Assembly (NCBI RefSeq): GCF_014279655.1
Contig: NZ_CP047946.1
Coordinates: 2,790,001 to 2,854,000, forward strand
DNA length: 64,000 nt
Reading direction: 5' to 3'
Source: Synechococcus sp. ROS8604
GTDB taxonomy: Bacteria; Cyanobacteriota; Cyanobacteriia; PCC-6307; Cyanobiaceae
Shown here: positions 1 to 11,624 of the stretch, piece by piece
Layout of the letters: every line of letters starts with the position of its first letter
How positions within the stretch are numbered: the first letter of the stretch is position 1
Position numbers and translations under genes: made by a program
The notes under the pieces: generated by a model
What the model saw: the letters and a program-made list of their open reading frames with translations, nothing else
Told to the model about the DNA's origin: nothing
Databases searched by the model: none

Positions 1-320
1 CTGAAGATTGAGCTCGGGAAGTGATGGTGGACGACACGTCCAGTGGTGACAAAACACCTGGTTCGCCAACTCCGCATGAACGGAGAGTCGTCGTAACCGA
101 CACCATCCAGATCCTGTTGCTGCAGGGGGAGTGCAGTGCACGCAGGATTGACAACTTGACTGAGTCACATCTCACCTGCCGAAACGCGTGCTCAGACTAA
201 GGACGCTTGCCAAAGCGGACCACAAAACCGCCGCAATCTGCTGCTTTGCTTCCAATTCCAGAATTGATCCCAATTCAAGCGCAAATTGGTTCATAGGATT
301 TAAGCGCCAGCACCTCAGTC
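1..320. other. Left-edge region with no confidently assigned gene
   Basis: This stretch precedes gcvT and no complete gene is visible. On the plus strand the first eight codons read LKIELGK followed by a TGA at 22-24, which could be the tail of a gene cut by the window edge. On the minus strand a frame is open from about 163 to the edge, with its first ATG near 75-73, which could equally be the start of a divergent gene. I recognise neither. The part from about 170 to 320 is probably the upstream region of gcvT, but no convincing promoter pair stands out. Confidence 0.3.
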
Positions 321-1433
321 ATGGACAAGAACTTCACACCGCTCCATGACCTCTGCATCGCGGCCGGAGGTCGCATGGTGTCTTTCGCTGGATGGGAGAT
401 GCCCGTTCAGTTTTCAGGGCTCATGGCTGAACACAAGGCCGTACGCAGCGAAAGCGGCATGTTTGATATCTCCCACATGGGAGTTCTGCGCATTGAAGGT
501 GCCAATCCCAAAGATGCTTTACAAGAACTCGTACCAAGTGATCTGCACCGAATCGGTCCGGGGCAAGCCTGCTATTCGGTGTTGCTGAATGAGCAGGGCG
601 GAATCATTGATGACTTAATCATTTACGACCTCGGGCCATCGTTGGTAAACGCGAACCACGAAACCTTGCTGGTTGTGATCAATGCAGCTTGCGCAGAAAC
701 CGACACAGCCTGGATTCGCCACCATCTTGAGAAAGCTGATCTGCAGGTCCTCGACGAAAAGAAGGACGGGGTGTTGGTCGCTCTCCAAGGGCCAACGGCC
801 ATCAGCCTGCTGGAGCGATTGAGTGGCAGCGATCTCAGCGAGCTACCGCGCTTTGGCCACTGCAGTCTCAACATTCACGGGCTGAAAGCTCCGGTTTTCA
901 CAGCCCGCACGGGCTACACCGGAGAGGATGGCGTGGAGCTGCTGCTCAACGCAGACGACGGACGGCAGCTCTGGCAGCAATTGCTTGAGGAGGGCGTGAC
1001 ACCCTGCGGCCTTGGCGCTCGCGACACCCTGCGACTGGAAGCCGCCATGCATCTCTACGGCCAAGACATGGACGCCGGCACCACCCCCTTTGAGGCGGGC
1101 TTGGGGTGGCTGGTGCATCTGGAGATGCCAGCCAGCTTCATCGGACGGGACGCGCTTGAACAAGCCGCTGAACAGGGACCGTCCAAGCGTCTGGTGGGCT
1201 TGAAGCTGAAGGGGAGGTCGATTGCTCGCCACGATTACCCCGTCATCCACAACGGGACGACCGTGGGCGTGGTGACAAGCGGCAGCTGGTCTCCCACCCT
1301 CGAAGAGCCCATTGCTCTCGCCTCCGTTCCCCCAGCCCTCGCCAAACTCGGCACAGAGCTGAGTGTGGAGATCCGTGGGCAGCTGCAGCCGGCCACTGTC
1401 GTGAAACGCCCCTTCTATCGCCGTTCCCAGTAG
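321..1433 (+). CDS. gcvT: Aminomethyltransferase, glycine cleavage system T protein
   Basis: GcvT transfers the methylene group from the aminomethyl-lipoyl arm of H protein to tetrahydrofolate and releases ammonia, as part of the cytoplasmic glycine cleavage (photorespiratory) system. The 370-residue length fits the family. Visible family segments are the N-terminal DISHMG (about residues 49-54), the folate-domain [10 protein letters not shown] (about 198-207), [20 protein letters not shown] (about 232-251) and a C-terminal FYRR. The first ATG gives a normal N terminus. aspS follows on the same strand after about 70 bases, so co-transcription is possible. Other GCS components are not in the window. 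Confidence 0.97.
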   Translation: MDKNFTPLHDLCIAAGGRMVSFAGWEMPVQFSGLMAEHKAVRSESGMFDISHMGVLRIEGANPKDALQELVPSDLHRIGPGQACYSVLLNEQGGIIDDLIIYDLGPSLVNANHETLLVVINAACAETDTAWIRHHLEKADLQVLDEKKDGVLVALQGPTAISLLERLSGSDLSELPRFGHCSLNIHGLKAPVFTARTGYTGEDGVELLLNADDGRQLWQQLLEEGVTPCGLGARDTLRLEAAMHLYGQDMDAGTTPFEAGLGWLVHLEMPASFIGRDALEQAAEQGPSKRLVGLKLKGRSIARHDYPVIHNGTTVGVVTSGSWSPTLEEPIALASVPPALAKLGTELSVEIRGQLQPATVVKRPFYRRSQ

Positions 1434-1504
1434 AGGCACGGGCTCCTGGGCACAGGTTGTGGGCACAGGCTGTGGGAAACTCGCCTCTCTCCAGCGAAAC
1501 TCCC

Positions 1505-3340
1505 ATGCGCAGCAACGGATGCGGCGACCTGCGCGACACGCACATCGACGAAACCGTTCAGCTCTGCGGCTGGGTGGATCGTCGCCGCGACCATGGCGGG
1601 GTGATTTTTATCGACCTGCGCGACCGCAGCGGCACGGTTCAAATCACCGTGGATCCCGACCTAGGTGCTGATGCCTTTGCCGTTGCCGAACACTTGCGCA
1701 GTGAAACCGTCTTGCAAGTCGAGGGATTGGTTCGGGCCCGTCCTGGTGAGTCGCTGAATGACCGACTGGCCACCGGTGCGGTGGAGGTTTTAGCGAGCAG
1801 CATCCACGTGCTCAACAGGGTGAAGGGCACGCTGCCCTTTCCTGTGTCTGTGCATGACGAGGAAAACACGCGCGAAGAACTGCGCCTCCGCCACCGCTTC
1901 TTAGATCTGCGCCGCAAGCGCATGAACGACAACCTGCGCTTGCGTGCCCAAACGATCCAAACGGCACGGCGATTCCTTGAAGACGAAGGGTTTATCGAAG
2001 TGGAAACTCCGGTGCTGACCCGCTCAACCCCAGAGGGCGCCAGGGATTACATCCTTCCCAGTCGCGTCTGCGGCGGTGAATGGTTCGCACTCCCCCAGTC
2101 CCCGCAGTTGTTTAAGCAGTTGCTGATGGTGGGCGGCATTGAGCGGTACTACCAAGTGGCTCGCTGCTTCCGCGATGAGGACCTACGGGCGGATCGGCAA
2201 CCTGAGTTCACGCAACTGGACATGGAGATGAGCTTCATGGGCCAGGAAGAGATCCTCGCGCTCAACGAGCGTCTGATTGCCGCCATCTGGAAAACGGTCA
2301 AAGGGATTGATCTGCCTCTGCCCTTTCCACGCCTGACCTGGCACGAGGCGATGGAGCGCTACGGCACGGATCGCCCCGACACCCGTTATGGCATGGAGCT
2401 CACCAATGTGAGCGACATCGTGAAAGACATGGGCTTCAAGGTGTTCAGTGGAGCCGTGAAGTCCGGCGGCTCCGTGAAGTGCATTGCGGTTGCCGGAGGC
2501 AATGACGCTGTGTCCAATGTGCGGATCAAACCCGGTGGTGATGTGTTCAGCGAAGCCCAAGCGGCAGGAGCCGGTGGCTTGGCCTTCATCCGGGTGCGAG
2601 AGGGCGGCGAAATCGACACCATCGGTGCCATCAAGGACAACCTCTCAGACGAGCAAAAGCAAACCCTGCTGCAGCGCACCGGGGCTGAGCCAGGAACCCT
2701 GCTGCTCTTTGGCGCTGGAGACACCGCGACGGTGAACAAAGCTCTCGACCGCGTGCGCCAGTATCTCGCCAAAGAGATGGGGCTCATGAAGCCCGACAGG
2801 GACAACGATCAGTGGAATTTCCTCTGGGTCGTCGATTTCCCGATGTTCGAATTCAACAAGGACAAAAATCGGCTGGAAGCCCTGCACCATCCCTTCTGCG
2901 CCCCAAACACCACCGACCTGGGCGATAACGCTGAAGATTGGGCAAAAAACCTCCCCACAGCACGAGCTCAGGCCTACGACCTGGTTCTCAACGGACTGGA
3001 ACTAGGAGGGGGCTCCTTACGCATCCACGACTCCGCCCTGCAACGTGAAGTCCTGAACAGCATCGGGCTTGCTCCGGAAGAGGCCCAAGAGCAGTTCGGC
3101 TTCTTGGTTGATGCCCTCGACATGGGCGCACCTCCCCACGGTGGACTGGCGTTTGGTGTGGACCGCATGGTGATGTTGCTCGCCGGAGAGGACTCCATCC
3201 GCGACACGATTGCGTTCCCGAAAACCCAGCAGGCACGTTGCCTCATGACGGCAGCGCCGGCAGGGGTCTCCGAGCAGCAGCTCGAGGATCTGCATGTCGC
3301 GAGCACCTGGGTCGATCCCGTGACAGAGAACACTGACTAG
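1505..3340 (+). CDS. aspS: Aspartyl-tRNA synthetase
   Basis: Class II aminoacyl-tRNA synthetase of the bacterial AspRS type, charging tRNA-Asp in the cytoplasm. An N-terminal OB-fold anticodon domain ([13 protein letters not shown], about residues 20-32) is followed by catalytic segments [20 protein letters not shown] and motif 2 around [21 protein letters not shown] bacterial GAD insertion domain lies in the middle, and motif 3 is [13 protein letters not shown] near the C terminus. The frame is open from an ATG at 1457, but the ATG at 1505 (MRSNGCGDL) matches the usual family start and gives 611 residues, so I chose it. Whether the enzyme is discriminating or also charges tRNA-Asn cannot be read here. 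Confidence 0.97.
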   Translation: MRSNGCGDLRDTHIDETVQLCGWVDRRRDHGGVIFIDLRDRSGTVQITVDPDLGADAFAVAEHLRSETVLQVEGLVRARPGESLNDRLATGAVEVLASSIHVLNRVKGTLPFPVSVHDEENTREELRLRHRFLDLRRKRMNDNLRLRAQTIQTARRFLEDEGFIEVETPVLTRSTPEGARDYILPSRVCGGEWFALPQSPQLFKQLLMVGGIERYYQVARCFRDEDLRADRQPEFTQLDMEMSFMGQEEILALNERLIAAIWKTVKGIDLPLPFPRLTWHEAMERYGTDRPDTRYGMELTNVSDIVKDMGFKVFSGAVKSGGSVKCIAVAGGNDAVSNVRIKPGGDVFSEAQAAGAGGLAFIRVREGGEIDTIGAIKDNLSDEQKQTLLQRTGAEPGTLLLFGAGDTATVNKALDRVRQYLAKEMGLMKPDRDNDQWNFLWVVDFPMFEFNKDKNRLEALHHPFCAPNTTDLGDNAEDWAKNLPTARAQAYDLVLNGLELGGGSLRIHDSALQREVLNSIGLAPEEAQEQFGFLVDALDMGAPPHGGLAFGVDRMVMLLAGEDSIRDTIAFPKTQQARCLMTAAPAGVSEQQLEDLHVASTWVDPVTENTD

Positions 3341-3433
3341 TCGGAGCGCAAAACCCGAACAGAAACCGACGTTTCTGCAGACCAACTGGCTTAAACCGAG
3401 ACCCTTGAGACATCTCATCGAATTCTCAGTCCT

Positions 3434-4564
3434 TTGTCCGCCAGCTCCTCATCGACGGGATCCACCCCGATCCGCTGGAGCGGCGGCAACGACCTGTTGC
3501 GTCTCTACTTGCAGGACATCGGTCGGGTAGACCTGCTCACCGCTGAAGACGAGGTGGTGTTGTCGCGCCTCGTGCAGCAATACGAGCGCCTAAAGCGCGA
3601 AGAACGTCAATTCGCCGAAGATCATCCTGCAATCGAACGGTTGCTATGCCTTGAGGAACTGCAGTTGAGAGAGGCGAACCATCTCTCTCACTGGCCCACA
3701 AGACAGGAATGGGCACGGGCTGCCGAGATGCCTTTGCAAGAGCTGAACCTGGCCCTCACCGAGGGCTATCAAACCTGGGCGGATCTGATCACCTCCGACA
3801 GCCGTGACCTGCAACGGCGTCTGCGTGAGGGGCGGAAGGCCCGTGACCGGATGATCCAGGCCAATTTGCGCTTGGTGGTGGCCGTAGCGAAGAAGTACCA
3901 GCACCGAGGCATGGAGCTGCTGGATCTCGTCCAGGAAGGCACGTTGGGGCTGGAACGGGCGGTCGAAAAGTTCGATTCCACCCGAGGCTTTCGCTTCAGT
4001 ACCTACTCCTACTGGTGGATTCGCCAAGGCATCACCAGGGCGATCGCCACCCAAAGCCGCACCATCCGCCTCCCCGTCCACATCACCGAAAAGCTCAACC
4101 GCATCAAACGGGTGCAGCAAGAAATTGCCAGCACGGAGGGGCGCACCGCTTCGGTGACAGATCTTGCGAGGGAGCTGAGCGTCAGCGAAGACACCGTGCG
4201 TCAAACCCTGGCTCGCGTCCCCCGTTCCGTCTCCCTGGAAACCAAGGTGGGCCGTGATCAAGACACCCAGCTTGGCGAGCTCCTCGAAGACGAGCACGCC
4301 ACACCAGAGCAGACCCTGACCCGTGATGCACTCCACGACGATCTCGAACACCTGCTGGATGAGCTCACCCCGAGGGAAGCCACCGTGATTCGCTGTCGCT
4401 TTGGACTTGAAGACGACACTCCCCGAACCCTCGCTCAAATCGGCGAAGACATGAACCTCTCCCGCGAGAGGGTGCGTCAGATCGAAACCCGAGCGCTTTT
4501 GAAGCTGCGCCAACCCCAGCGCCGCAGCAAGGTGCGCGATTACATCCAAGCCCTGGATTCCTAA
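3434..4564 (+). CDS. Group 2 RNA polymerase sigma-70 factor
   Basis: Alternative primary-like sigma factor that directs RNA polymerase to promoters. Region 1.2 (DLLRLYLQDIGRVDLLTAED, from about residue 20), region 2 with LRLVVAVAKKYQHRGMELLD and FSTYSYWWIRQGITRAI, region 3, and region 4 with TPREATVIRCRFGLEDD and a helix-turn-helix LSRERVRQIETRALLKLR are all present. There is no long acidic region 1.1, which places it in the non-essential group 2 set typical of cyanobacteria rather than RpoD1. The open frame begins with TTG; no ATG lies between it and region 1.2, so a TTG start is likely. Which SigB/C/E-type paralogue it is cannot be decided from sequence alone. Confidence 0.93.
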   Translation: MSASSSSTGSTPIRWSGGNDLLRLYLQDIGRVDLLTAEDEVVLSRLVQQYERLKREERQFAEDHPAIERLLCLEELQLREANHLSHWPTRQEWARAAEMPLQELNLALTEGYQTWADLITSDSRDLQRRLREGRKARDRMIQANLRLVVAVAKKYQHRGMELLDLVQEGTLGLERAVEKFDSTRGFRFSTYSYWWIRQGITRAIATQSRTIRLPVHITEKLNRIKRVQQEIASTEGRTASVTDLARELSVSEDTVRQTLARVPRSVSLETKVGRDQDTQLGELLEDEHATPEQTLTRDALHDDLEHLLDELTPREATVIRCRFGLEDDTPRTLAQIGEDMNLSRERVRQIETRALLKLRQPQRRSKVRDYIQALDS

Positions 4565-4594
4565 ACCAACCAGCCGTTTCCACTCTCATCAACC

Positions 4595-5077
4595 ATGGCT
4601 AGTCACTCCGCCATCGACATCGGCATCACCAGCACACAACGGGAAGAGATCGCGGCTGCAATCAGCCGCCTGCTCGCAGATACCTACGTGCTGTACGGCA
4701 AAACCCACGGCTTCCATTGGAACGTGACCGGGCCGATGTTCAACACGTTGCACCTGATGTTCATGAACCAATACACCGAGCTGTGGAACGCCCTCGACGT
4801 CATCGCTGAACGCATTCGCGCCCTTGGCGTTTTGGCTCCCCATGGCGGATCCACCCTGGCCGGCTTGGCCTCGATCCCAGAAGCAGAGCAACAACCTGCA
4901 GCCCTCGACATGGTGCGTGAGCTGGTGGCTGGCCATGAGGCCGTGGCCCGTACGGCACGAAGCATCTTTCCGCTGGCAGAGGCTGCTAACGACGAACCGA
5001 CTGCTGACCTGCTCACCCAACGGCTTCAGATCCACGAAAAAACAGCCTGGATGCTGCGCAGCCTGCTGGAAAACTAA
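4595..5077 (+). CDS. dps: Dps-family ferritin-like DNA-binding/iron-storage protein
   Basis: Small four-helix-bundle ferritin of the Dps family, forming a 12-mer that oxidises ferrous iron with peroxide and can protect DNA. The 160-residue length is typical. The inter-subunit ferroxidase signature is visible as [14 protein letters not shown] (about residues 38-51), followed by an acidic-helix segment [13 protein letters not shown] (about 66-78) that supplies the D/E ligands. The N terminus is short and not lysine-rich, so DNA binding is not assured. It starts 30 bases after the sigma factor gene and is convergent with the SDR gene, the stop codons being only a few bases apart. Expected to respond to iron or oxidative stress; no operator seen. 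Confidence 0.93.
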   Translation: MASHSAIDIGITSTQREEIAAAISRLLADTYVLYGKTHGFHWNVTGPMFNTLHLMFMNQYTELWNALDVIAERIRALGVLAPHGGSTLAGLASIPEAEQQPAALDMVRELVAGHEAVARTARSIFPLAEAANDEPTADLLTQRLQIHEKTAWMLRSLLEN

Positions 5078-5080
5078 GCA

Positions 5081-5815
5081 TCACTCCAGGCTGGAGTTGA
5101 CCGCAAGCTCAAAAGGAACCGCCCGATTGGGAAGTTTCAAGAGTTCAGCACTCATCGACGCGATGTCCTCGGGCTGAGTCATCGCTTCGGCTTCCATCGC
5201 CTGCGTTGGCCAGCGATCGCTCGAACCGCTGCGCACAGCAGCCGCCATATCCGTATTCACCCAGCCAGGACAAATCGCCGTCACCCGAATTCCTGCAGCC
5301 CAGCCCTCATTGCGCATGGTTTGGCAGAGACCAAGCAGGGCAAATTTGCTGGCGCTGTAGGCCGCCAGGCGACCCTTGCTGCGCTTCCCACTCATGGAAA
5401 CCAAAACCTGGATGCGACCTTCTCCATGGGATGCCAACTGCGGCCAGGCAGCGCGCGTCAACCACCACGGTCCCATCAGGTTCACATTGATGGTGTGGGC
5501 GATTTCATGCTCTTCGCTCGGCTCAAACAGAAGCGGCACACGGCTGAAGATCCCAGCGCTATGGATCACGCTGTCGAAGCCACCAAAATGCTCGATGGTG
5601 GAATCAACCCAGGCCTGGGCCGCCGCTGGGTCCTCAGCCGCATAGGGCTGAAGCAAGACCCGTTCACTCCCAACCAAGTCAGGGTCAAGGGGGGTCTGTC
5701 TCAACACTTCCAAATCGCGAAGCCCAAGGCTGAGGCGATGGCCGTCAGCAAGAGCGCGTTCAGCGACAGCTCGACCAATCCCACGACTTGCACCACTAAT
5801 CAGGAGAGTGCGCAC
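5081..5815 (-). CDS. Short-chain dehydrogenase/reductase (SDR)
   Basis: Cytoplasmic NAD(P)-dependent oxidoreductase of the classical SDR family; substrate unknown. The N-terminal Rossmann motif GASRGIGRA lies at about residues 8-16 and the catalytic YSASK at about 153-157, preceded by a Ser in VLVSMSGKRSKG. PGWVNTDM follows in the usual place. Length 244 fits. Divergent from pyrG, whose ATG is about 50 bases away, so the two may share a regulatory region. Nothing in the context identifies the substrate; family members act on sugars, fatty-acyl intermediates and pteridines, so a precise name would be a guess. Confidence 0.9.
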   Translation of the reverse strand: MRTLLISGASRGIGRAVAERALADGHRLSLGLRDLEVLRQTPLDPDLVGSERVLLQPYAAEDPAAAQAWVDSTIEHFGGFDSVIHSAGIFSRVPLLFEPSEEHEIAHTINVNLMGPWWLTRAAWPQLASHGEGRIQVLVSMSGKRSKGRLAAYSASKFALLGLCQTMRNEGWAAGIRVTAICPGWVNTDMAAAVRSGSSDRWPTQAMEAEAMTQPEDIASMSAELLKLPNRAVPFELAVNSSLE

Positions 5816-5850
5816 AGCTACACGGGTGAAGGTCTACAGCGGTAAATTGA

Positions 5851-8147
<2,297 letters not shown>

Positions 8148-8163
8148 CGACCTCTCATCCCAT

Positions 8164-8691
8164 TCAAAGCTGCACAGCATCCTGCTGAAGCGTCTCCGCT
8201 TTCCAAACTCGCCAGCGCAACTCCACGCCATCAGGCAGATCCACCACCACCGGCCAAGAGGCGTTGTAGGGAATCAAATAGGGCTGCTTGCCGAGGGATA
8301 AAAAGGATTTGCCTTTCGCTTGATCCCGCGTGCAAGCCATGCGCGTACTCAGCACAAGCACGGGACCAGCCACTTCAAACAGGGCCTTTCCAGAAGCTTT
8401 AGGCAGTCGCTGCATCGATAAAGACGGCCCCGACAAGCGCTTGACATTGCAATCAACCTCCACCTCCTTTCCCACGATCAACTGGATGCGCCAATCGAGT
8501 GGATGGGCCGAAATCATCGCGTCGTCACTCTTCGGCAGCAGACCCGAGGGCTGAATCACCCAACGTTTCAAGCCTTGCTTGGGTGCTGGATAACCACTCA
8601 GATCAAGACGGGGAATTGCCACAGCAGGAGCTGAAGCAGCCACCATCAGCAGCGGCAGTGCCAGCCTCAAGAATCCCAGACCCATGGTCAT
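8164..8691 (-). CDS. eco: Ecotin-like periplasmic serine protease inhibitor
   Basis: Similar along its length to ecotin, the dimeric periplasmic inhibitor of trypsin-fold proteases. A signal peptide is visible ([20 protein letters not shown]) with likely cleavage after AVA. Ecotin landmarks are [14 protein letters not shown], the disulfide partners in VDCN and MACT, and the C-terminal [12 protein letters not shown] with RWRVWKAE. At the reactive loop E. coli has STMMAC with Met at P1; here it is STRMAC, so P1 appears to be Arg. Start is the ATG at 8691 or at 8685; longer upstream readings overlap queC. It diverges from queC across about 25 bases. The target protease is unknown; no trypsin-like protease is encoded nearby. 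Confidence 0.85.
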   Translation of the reverse strand: MTMGLGFLRLALPLLMVAASAPAVAIPRLDLSGYPAPKQGLKRWVIQPSGLLPKSDDAMISAHPLDWRIQLIVGKEVEVDCNVKRLSGPSLSMQRLPKASGKALFEVAGPVLVLSTRMACTRDQAKGKSFLSLGKQPYLIPYNASWPVVVDLPDGVELRWRVWKAETLQQDAVQL

Positions 8692-8716
8692 ACCCACACG
8701 GCAACAGAATGCAAGC

Positions 8717-9397
8717 ATGACCGATTCCACCGCGATTGCCCTGCTCTCGGGAGGGCTCGATTCCGCAACGGCCGCGGCACTCGCCATGAAGGCAGGCTTC
8801 CGCGTGATTGGCCTCTCCTTTGATTACGGCCAACGCCATCGAAAGGAGCTGGATGCCGCCATAGACATCGCCAAGGCTCTGAACCTGGCAGAACATCACA
8901 CGATCAAAGTGGATTTGGCGATGTGGGGAGGCTCCTCGCTCACCGATCACGCCCAAACCCTTCCCACAAACGGCGTTGAGCCAGGCATCATCCCCAGCAC
9001 CTATGTGCCAGGGCGAAACACCGTGTTCATTGCAATCGGCCTCAGCCTCGCCGAAGCGCGGGATGCCGATCGACTGGTGCTGGGCATCAATGCCGTGGAC
9101 TACTCGGGCTATCCCGACTGCCGGCCGGATTATTTAGAGGCCTTTCAGGATCTTGCAGACCTCAGCAGCCGGGCTGGACGAGAAGGGCATGGTCCAAAGC
9201 TATGGGCACCACTGGTGGAGTGGAGCAAACAGAAAATTGCAGAAGAAGCACTACATCTAGGGGTTCCGATCGAACGCACCTGGAGTTGCTATAGCGGCGG
9301 AGACGTGCCCTGTGGTGTCTGCGACAGCTGCCGAATCCGTGATGAAGCACTGCTCGCCGCCGGACGGCCGGACCTGTGCAGCCCAGGCCGTCGATGA
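8717..9397 (+). CDS. queC: 7-cyano-7-deazaguanine (preQ0) synthase
   Basis: ATP-dependent enzyme converting 7-carboxy-7-deazaguanine to preQ0 with ammonia, for queuosine in tRNA. The PP-loop motif [11 protein letters not shown] is near the N terminus and the C-terminal zinc site is four cysteines in [15 protein letters not shown]. The frame is open from 8684, but ATG at 8717 ([13 protein letters not shown]) matches the family and avoids overlap with the divergent ecotin-like gene; the product is 226 residues. Its stop overlaps the ATG of pabB (ATGA at 9394). Confidence 0.96.
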   Translation: MTDSTAIALLSGGLDSATAAALAMKAGFRVIGLSFDYGQRHRKELDAAIDIAKALNLAEHHTIKVDLAMWGGSSLTDHAQTLPTNGVEPGIIPSTYVPGRNTVFIAIGLSLAEARDADRLVLGINAVDYSGYPDCRPDYLEAFQDLADLSSRAGREGHGPKLWAPLVEWSKQKIAEEALHLGVPIERTWSCYSGGDVPCGVCDSCRIRDEALLAAGRPDLCSPGRR

Positions 9398-10737
9398 CCT
9401 CCAATCACGCCGGCACCCAGAAGCTGATTCGCAGCAGCCATCCCTGGATCGAACCTGATTCCGTGGCCAAAGCTCTCGCCCAAGAGCACGGAGAAGCTGG
9501 CTTGATTTGGCTGGACGGGGATACCAGCGACTTGGGCCGTTGGCTCACCCTGGCCGCTGACCCTCTCGAACAACGTTGTTGCCGGGGGTTGCCAGGAGAG
9601 GTTGGTGCCACCAATCCATTTGAGGCTCTGCGCTCGCTCAATCCTGGGCACTGGACGGGCTGGCTGAGTTACGACGCTGCCGCCTGGCTCGAACCCACAA
9701 ACGCTTGGCGAAACGATGCCATGGCCAGCCTTTGGATCGGTCGCCACGACCCCGTTCTGCGCTTTGACCTCCAACAACGGGAGGTTTGGATTGAAGGGCT
9801 TGATGCCAAGCGTCATGCCGCGATGGAGCGCTGGATTCTGGGACTGCGTGAACGATTTAAACAACACCCTGACGCACACCGCAGCCCCAACCCGCTCCAT
9901 ACAGCGTGGAGACGCCACAGCGACAGAAAGGCCTATGCCAAGGGCGTCGAGCGAATCCATGAACTGATCGCGATGGGCGATCTCTTTCAAGCCAATCTCA
10001 CCAGCTGCACCAGCACAACCTTGCGAGAGCCGATCAACAATTTGGAGCTCTTTCTGCGCTTGCGTCAAACCTGTCCCGCACCCTTTGCAGGTCTCGTCGT
10101 TGCCAGCGGTGAGGCCGATGGCGAAGCACTCCTGTCCACATCACCGGAACGATTCATGGAAGTGCTGCCCAACGGTGCCGTTCAAACGAGACCGATCAAA
10201 GGAACACGCCCTCGGGACTCCGATCCACAACGGGATTCCGACCAAGCCGCTGAATTGGTTTGCAGCGAAAAGGACCGTGCCGAAAACGTGATGATTGTCG
10301 ATTTGCTGCGCAATGACCTTGGCCGGGTCTGCGTACCTGGCAGCGTCGATGTCCCTCAACTGGTCAAGCTCGAAAGCTATGCCCGAGTCCACCACCTCAC
10401 CTCGGTCGTCAAAGGCCAACTCCGAGACGGGCTGACCTGGGTGGATCTCCTAGAGGCGAGCTGGCCAGGTGGTTCGATTAGTGGTGCACCAAAGCTGAGG
10501 GCATGCCAAAGGCTTCAGGAACTAGAACCCAAAGGGCGAGGTCCTTACTGCGGTTCTTTGCTAACGCTGAACTGGGATGGGCGTTTTGACAGCAATATTT
10601 TGATTCGCACCGTTCTGCGCAAAGACAACGAGCTTCGGGTGCATGCAGGCTGCGGAATCGTTGCCGACTCGGATCCTCAGGCAGAAGCCGATGAACTGGA
10701 CTGGAAACTGCTACCACTGTTAGAGGCACTGGAGTGA
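9394..10737 (+). CDS. pabB: Aminodeoxychorismate/anthranilate synthase component I, probable PabB
   Basis: Chorismate-binding enzyme; with a glutamine amidotransferase subunit it makes 4-amino-4-deoxychorismate for folate. The conserved C-terminal chorismate-binding segments are present: [43 protein letters not shown] (split over about residues 290-310) and [14 protein letters not shown]. TrpE is the alternative, but the immediately following aminotransferase class IV gene, overlapping by GTGA, favours folate biosynthesis. The ATG at 9394 overlaps the queC stop and is preferred to a GTG at 9376. No PabA-type subunit is encoded nearby. Confidence 0.88.
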   Translation: MTSNHAGTQKLIRSSHPWIEPDSVAKALAQEHGEAGLIWLDGDTSDLGRWLTLAADPLEQRCCRGLPGEVGATNPFEALRSLNPGHWTGWLSYDAAAWLEPTNAWRNDAMASLWIGRHDPVLRFDLQQREVWIEGLDAKRHAAMERWILGLRERFKQHPDAHRSPNPLHTAWRRHSDRKAYAKGVERIHELIAMGDLFQANLTSCTSTTLREPINNLELFLRLRQTCPAPFAGLVVASGEADGEALLSTSPERFMEVLPNGAVQTRPIKGTRPRDSDPQRDSDQAAELVCSEKDRAENVMIVDLLRNDLGRVCVPGSVDVPQLVKLESYARVHHLTSVVKGQLRDGLTWVDLLEASWPGGSISGAPKLRACQRLQELEPKGRGPYCGSLLTLNWDGRFDSNILIRTVLRKDNELRVHAGCGIVADSDPQAEADELDWKLLPLLEALE

Positions 10738-11600
10738 CAGCAACTGAGCCACAACACTCCATCGCCTGGATCAACGGAGCATGGGGTCGGCCTGCAGAGC
10801 TGACGCTGCCACTCAGCGATCGGGGGCTGCAGCTCGCCGACGGACTATTCGAAACGATCCTCGTTCAACACAACCGTCCCTGCCTATTCGATGCACACCT
10901 CCGTCGCTGGCAGCGAAGTTGTGAGCTGTTAGGGATGGCACCACCACCCCAAAAACCCTGGTTGGTTTCGTTGATTCAAGAAGCGATCGAGCGACTCGGG
11001 CTTGAGCATGGGGAGGGCGCCCTGCGCCTGAACTGGAGTCGAGGCGATGGAAGCCAACGAGGGATTGGGCTCGATCACAACGCAGCCGACCCCTCCAGGC
11101 ATCGCTTTTGGCTCACCTTGCAAACGCATACTCCGACGTTCGAATCCATCAGCACATGGATCAGTCGTCATGAATATCGGCATGCCTCCAGCCTGATGAG
11201 TCGATGCAAAACCTTTGCCTACGGACAAGCGATTCAAGTGCGCCGGGAGGCTCAACAGAGGGGAGCTGAAGATGGATTGATGCTCAGCACCAATGGCTCA
11301 CTGTGCTGCGGAAGCAGCGCCAACCTTGTCGTACTACGCCATGGCCAATGGCTCACACCCCCTTTCAGCGATGGCTGCCTACCTGGAGTGATGCGGGGTC
11401 AAGGCCTCAAACAGGGGCTGATCAAAGAGCAATCTCTTTCATCCAAACCTCAACCGGGTGATCAATGGTTATTAATCAACAGTCTTGGCTGTAAGACGAT
11501 CAGCCACGTGAATGATCAGCCACTCACGATCAGCGGCCATGGAGAAACCCTTTGGAAATCCTTATTGTCATCTCATTCAGAGGACTCATTGCCATCCTGA
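10734..11600 (+). CDS. pabC: Aminotransferase class IV, probable aminodeoxychorismate lyase
   Basis: PLP fold-type IV enzyme. By position after pabB it most likely eliminates pyruvate from aminodeoxychorismate to give p-aminobenzoate. N-terminal LSDRGLQLADGLFETI is the classic class IV start, and the PLP-binding Lys is likely in SRCKTFAYGQA. Near the C terminus ISHVNDQPL is typical. The start is GTG at 10734 within a GTGA overlap with pabB, indicating translational coupling. A branched-chain or D-amino acid aminotransferase would look similar, so the specific function rests on context. Confidence 0.85.
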   Translation: MTATEPQHSIAWINGAWGRPAELTLPLSDRGLQLADGLFETILVQHNRPCLFDAHLRRWQRSCELLGMAPPPQKPWLVSLIQEAIERLGLEHGEGALRLNWSRGDGSQRGIGLDHNAADPSRHRFWLTLQTHTPTFESISTWISRHEYRHASSLMSRCKTFAYGQAIQVRREAQQRGAEDGLMLSTNGSLCCGSSANLVVLRHGQWLTPPFSDGCLPGVMRGQGLKQGLIKEQSLSSKPQPGDQWLLINSLGCKTISHVNDQPLTISGHGETLWKSLLSSHSEDSLPS

Positions 11601-11624
11601 GCGCAGAAACAAGCGATTGCCAAT

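Noticed and set aside
3360-3377. CAGAAAC/GTTTCTG inverted repeat between aspS and the sigma factor gene
   Set aside because: Seven-base stem without a T-run; not a convincing terminator, and no known operator matches.
3644-4549. Long open frame of 301 codons on the minus strand opposite the sigma factor gene
   Set aside because: It mirrors the conserved sigma factor frame, has no recognisable family and no ribosome binding signal; it is a GC-driven shadow.
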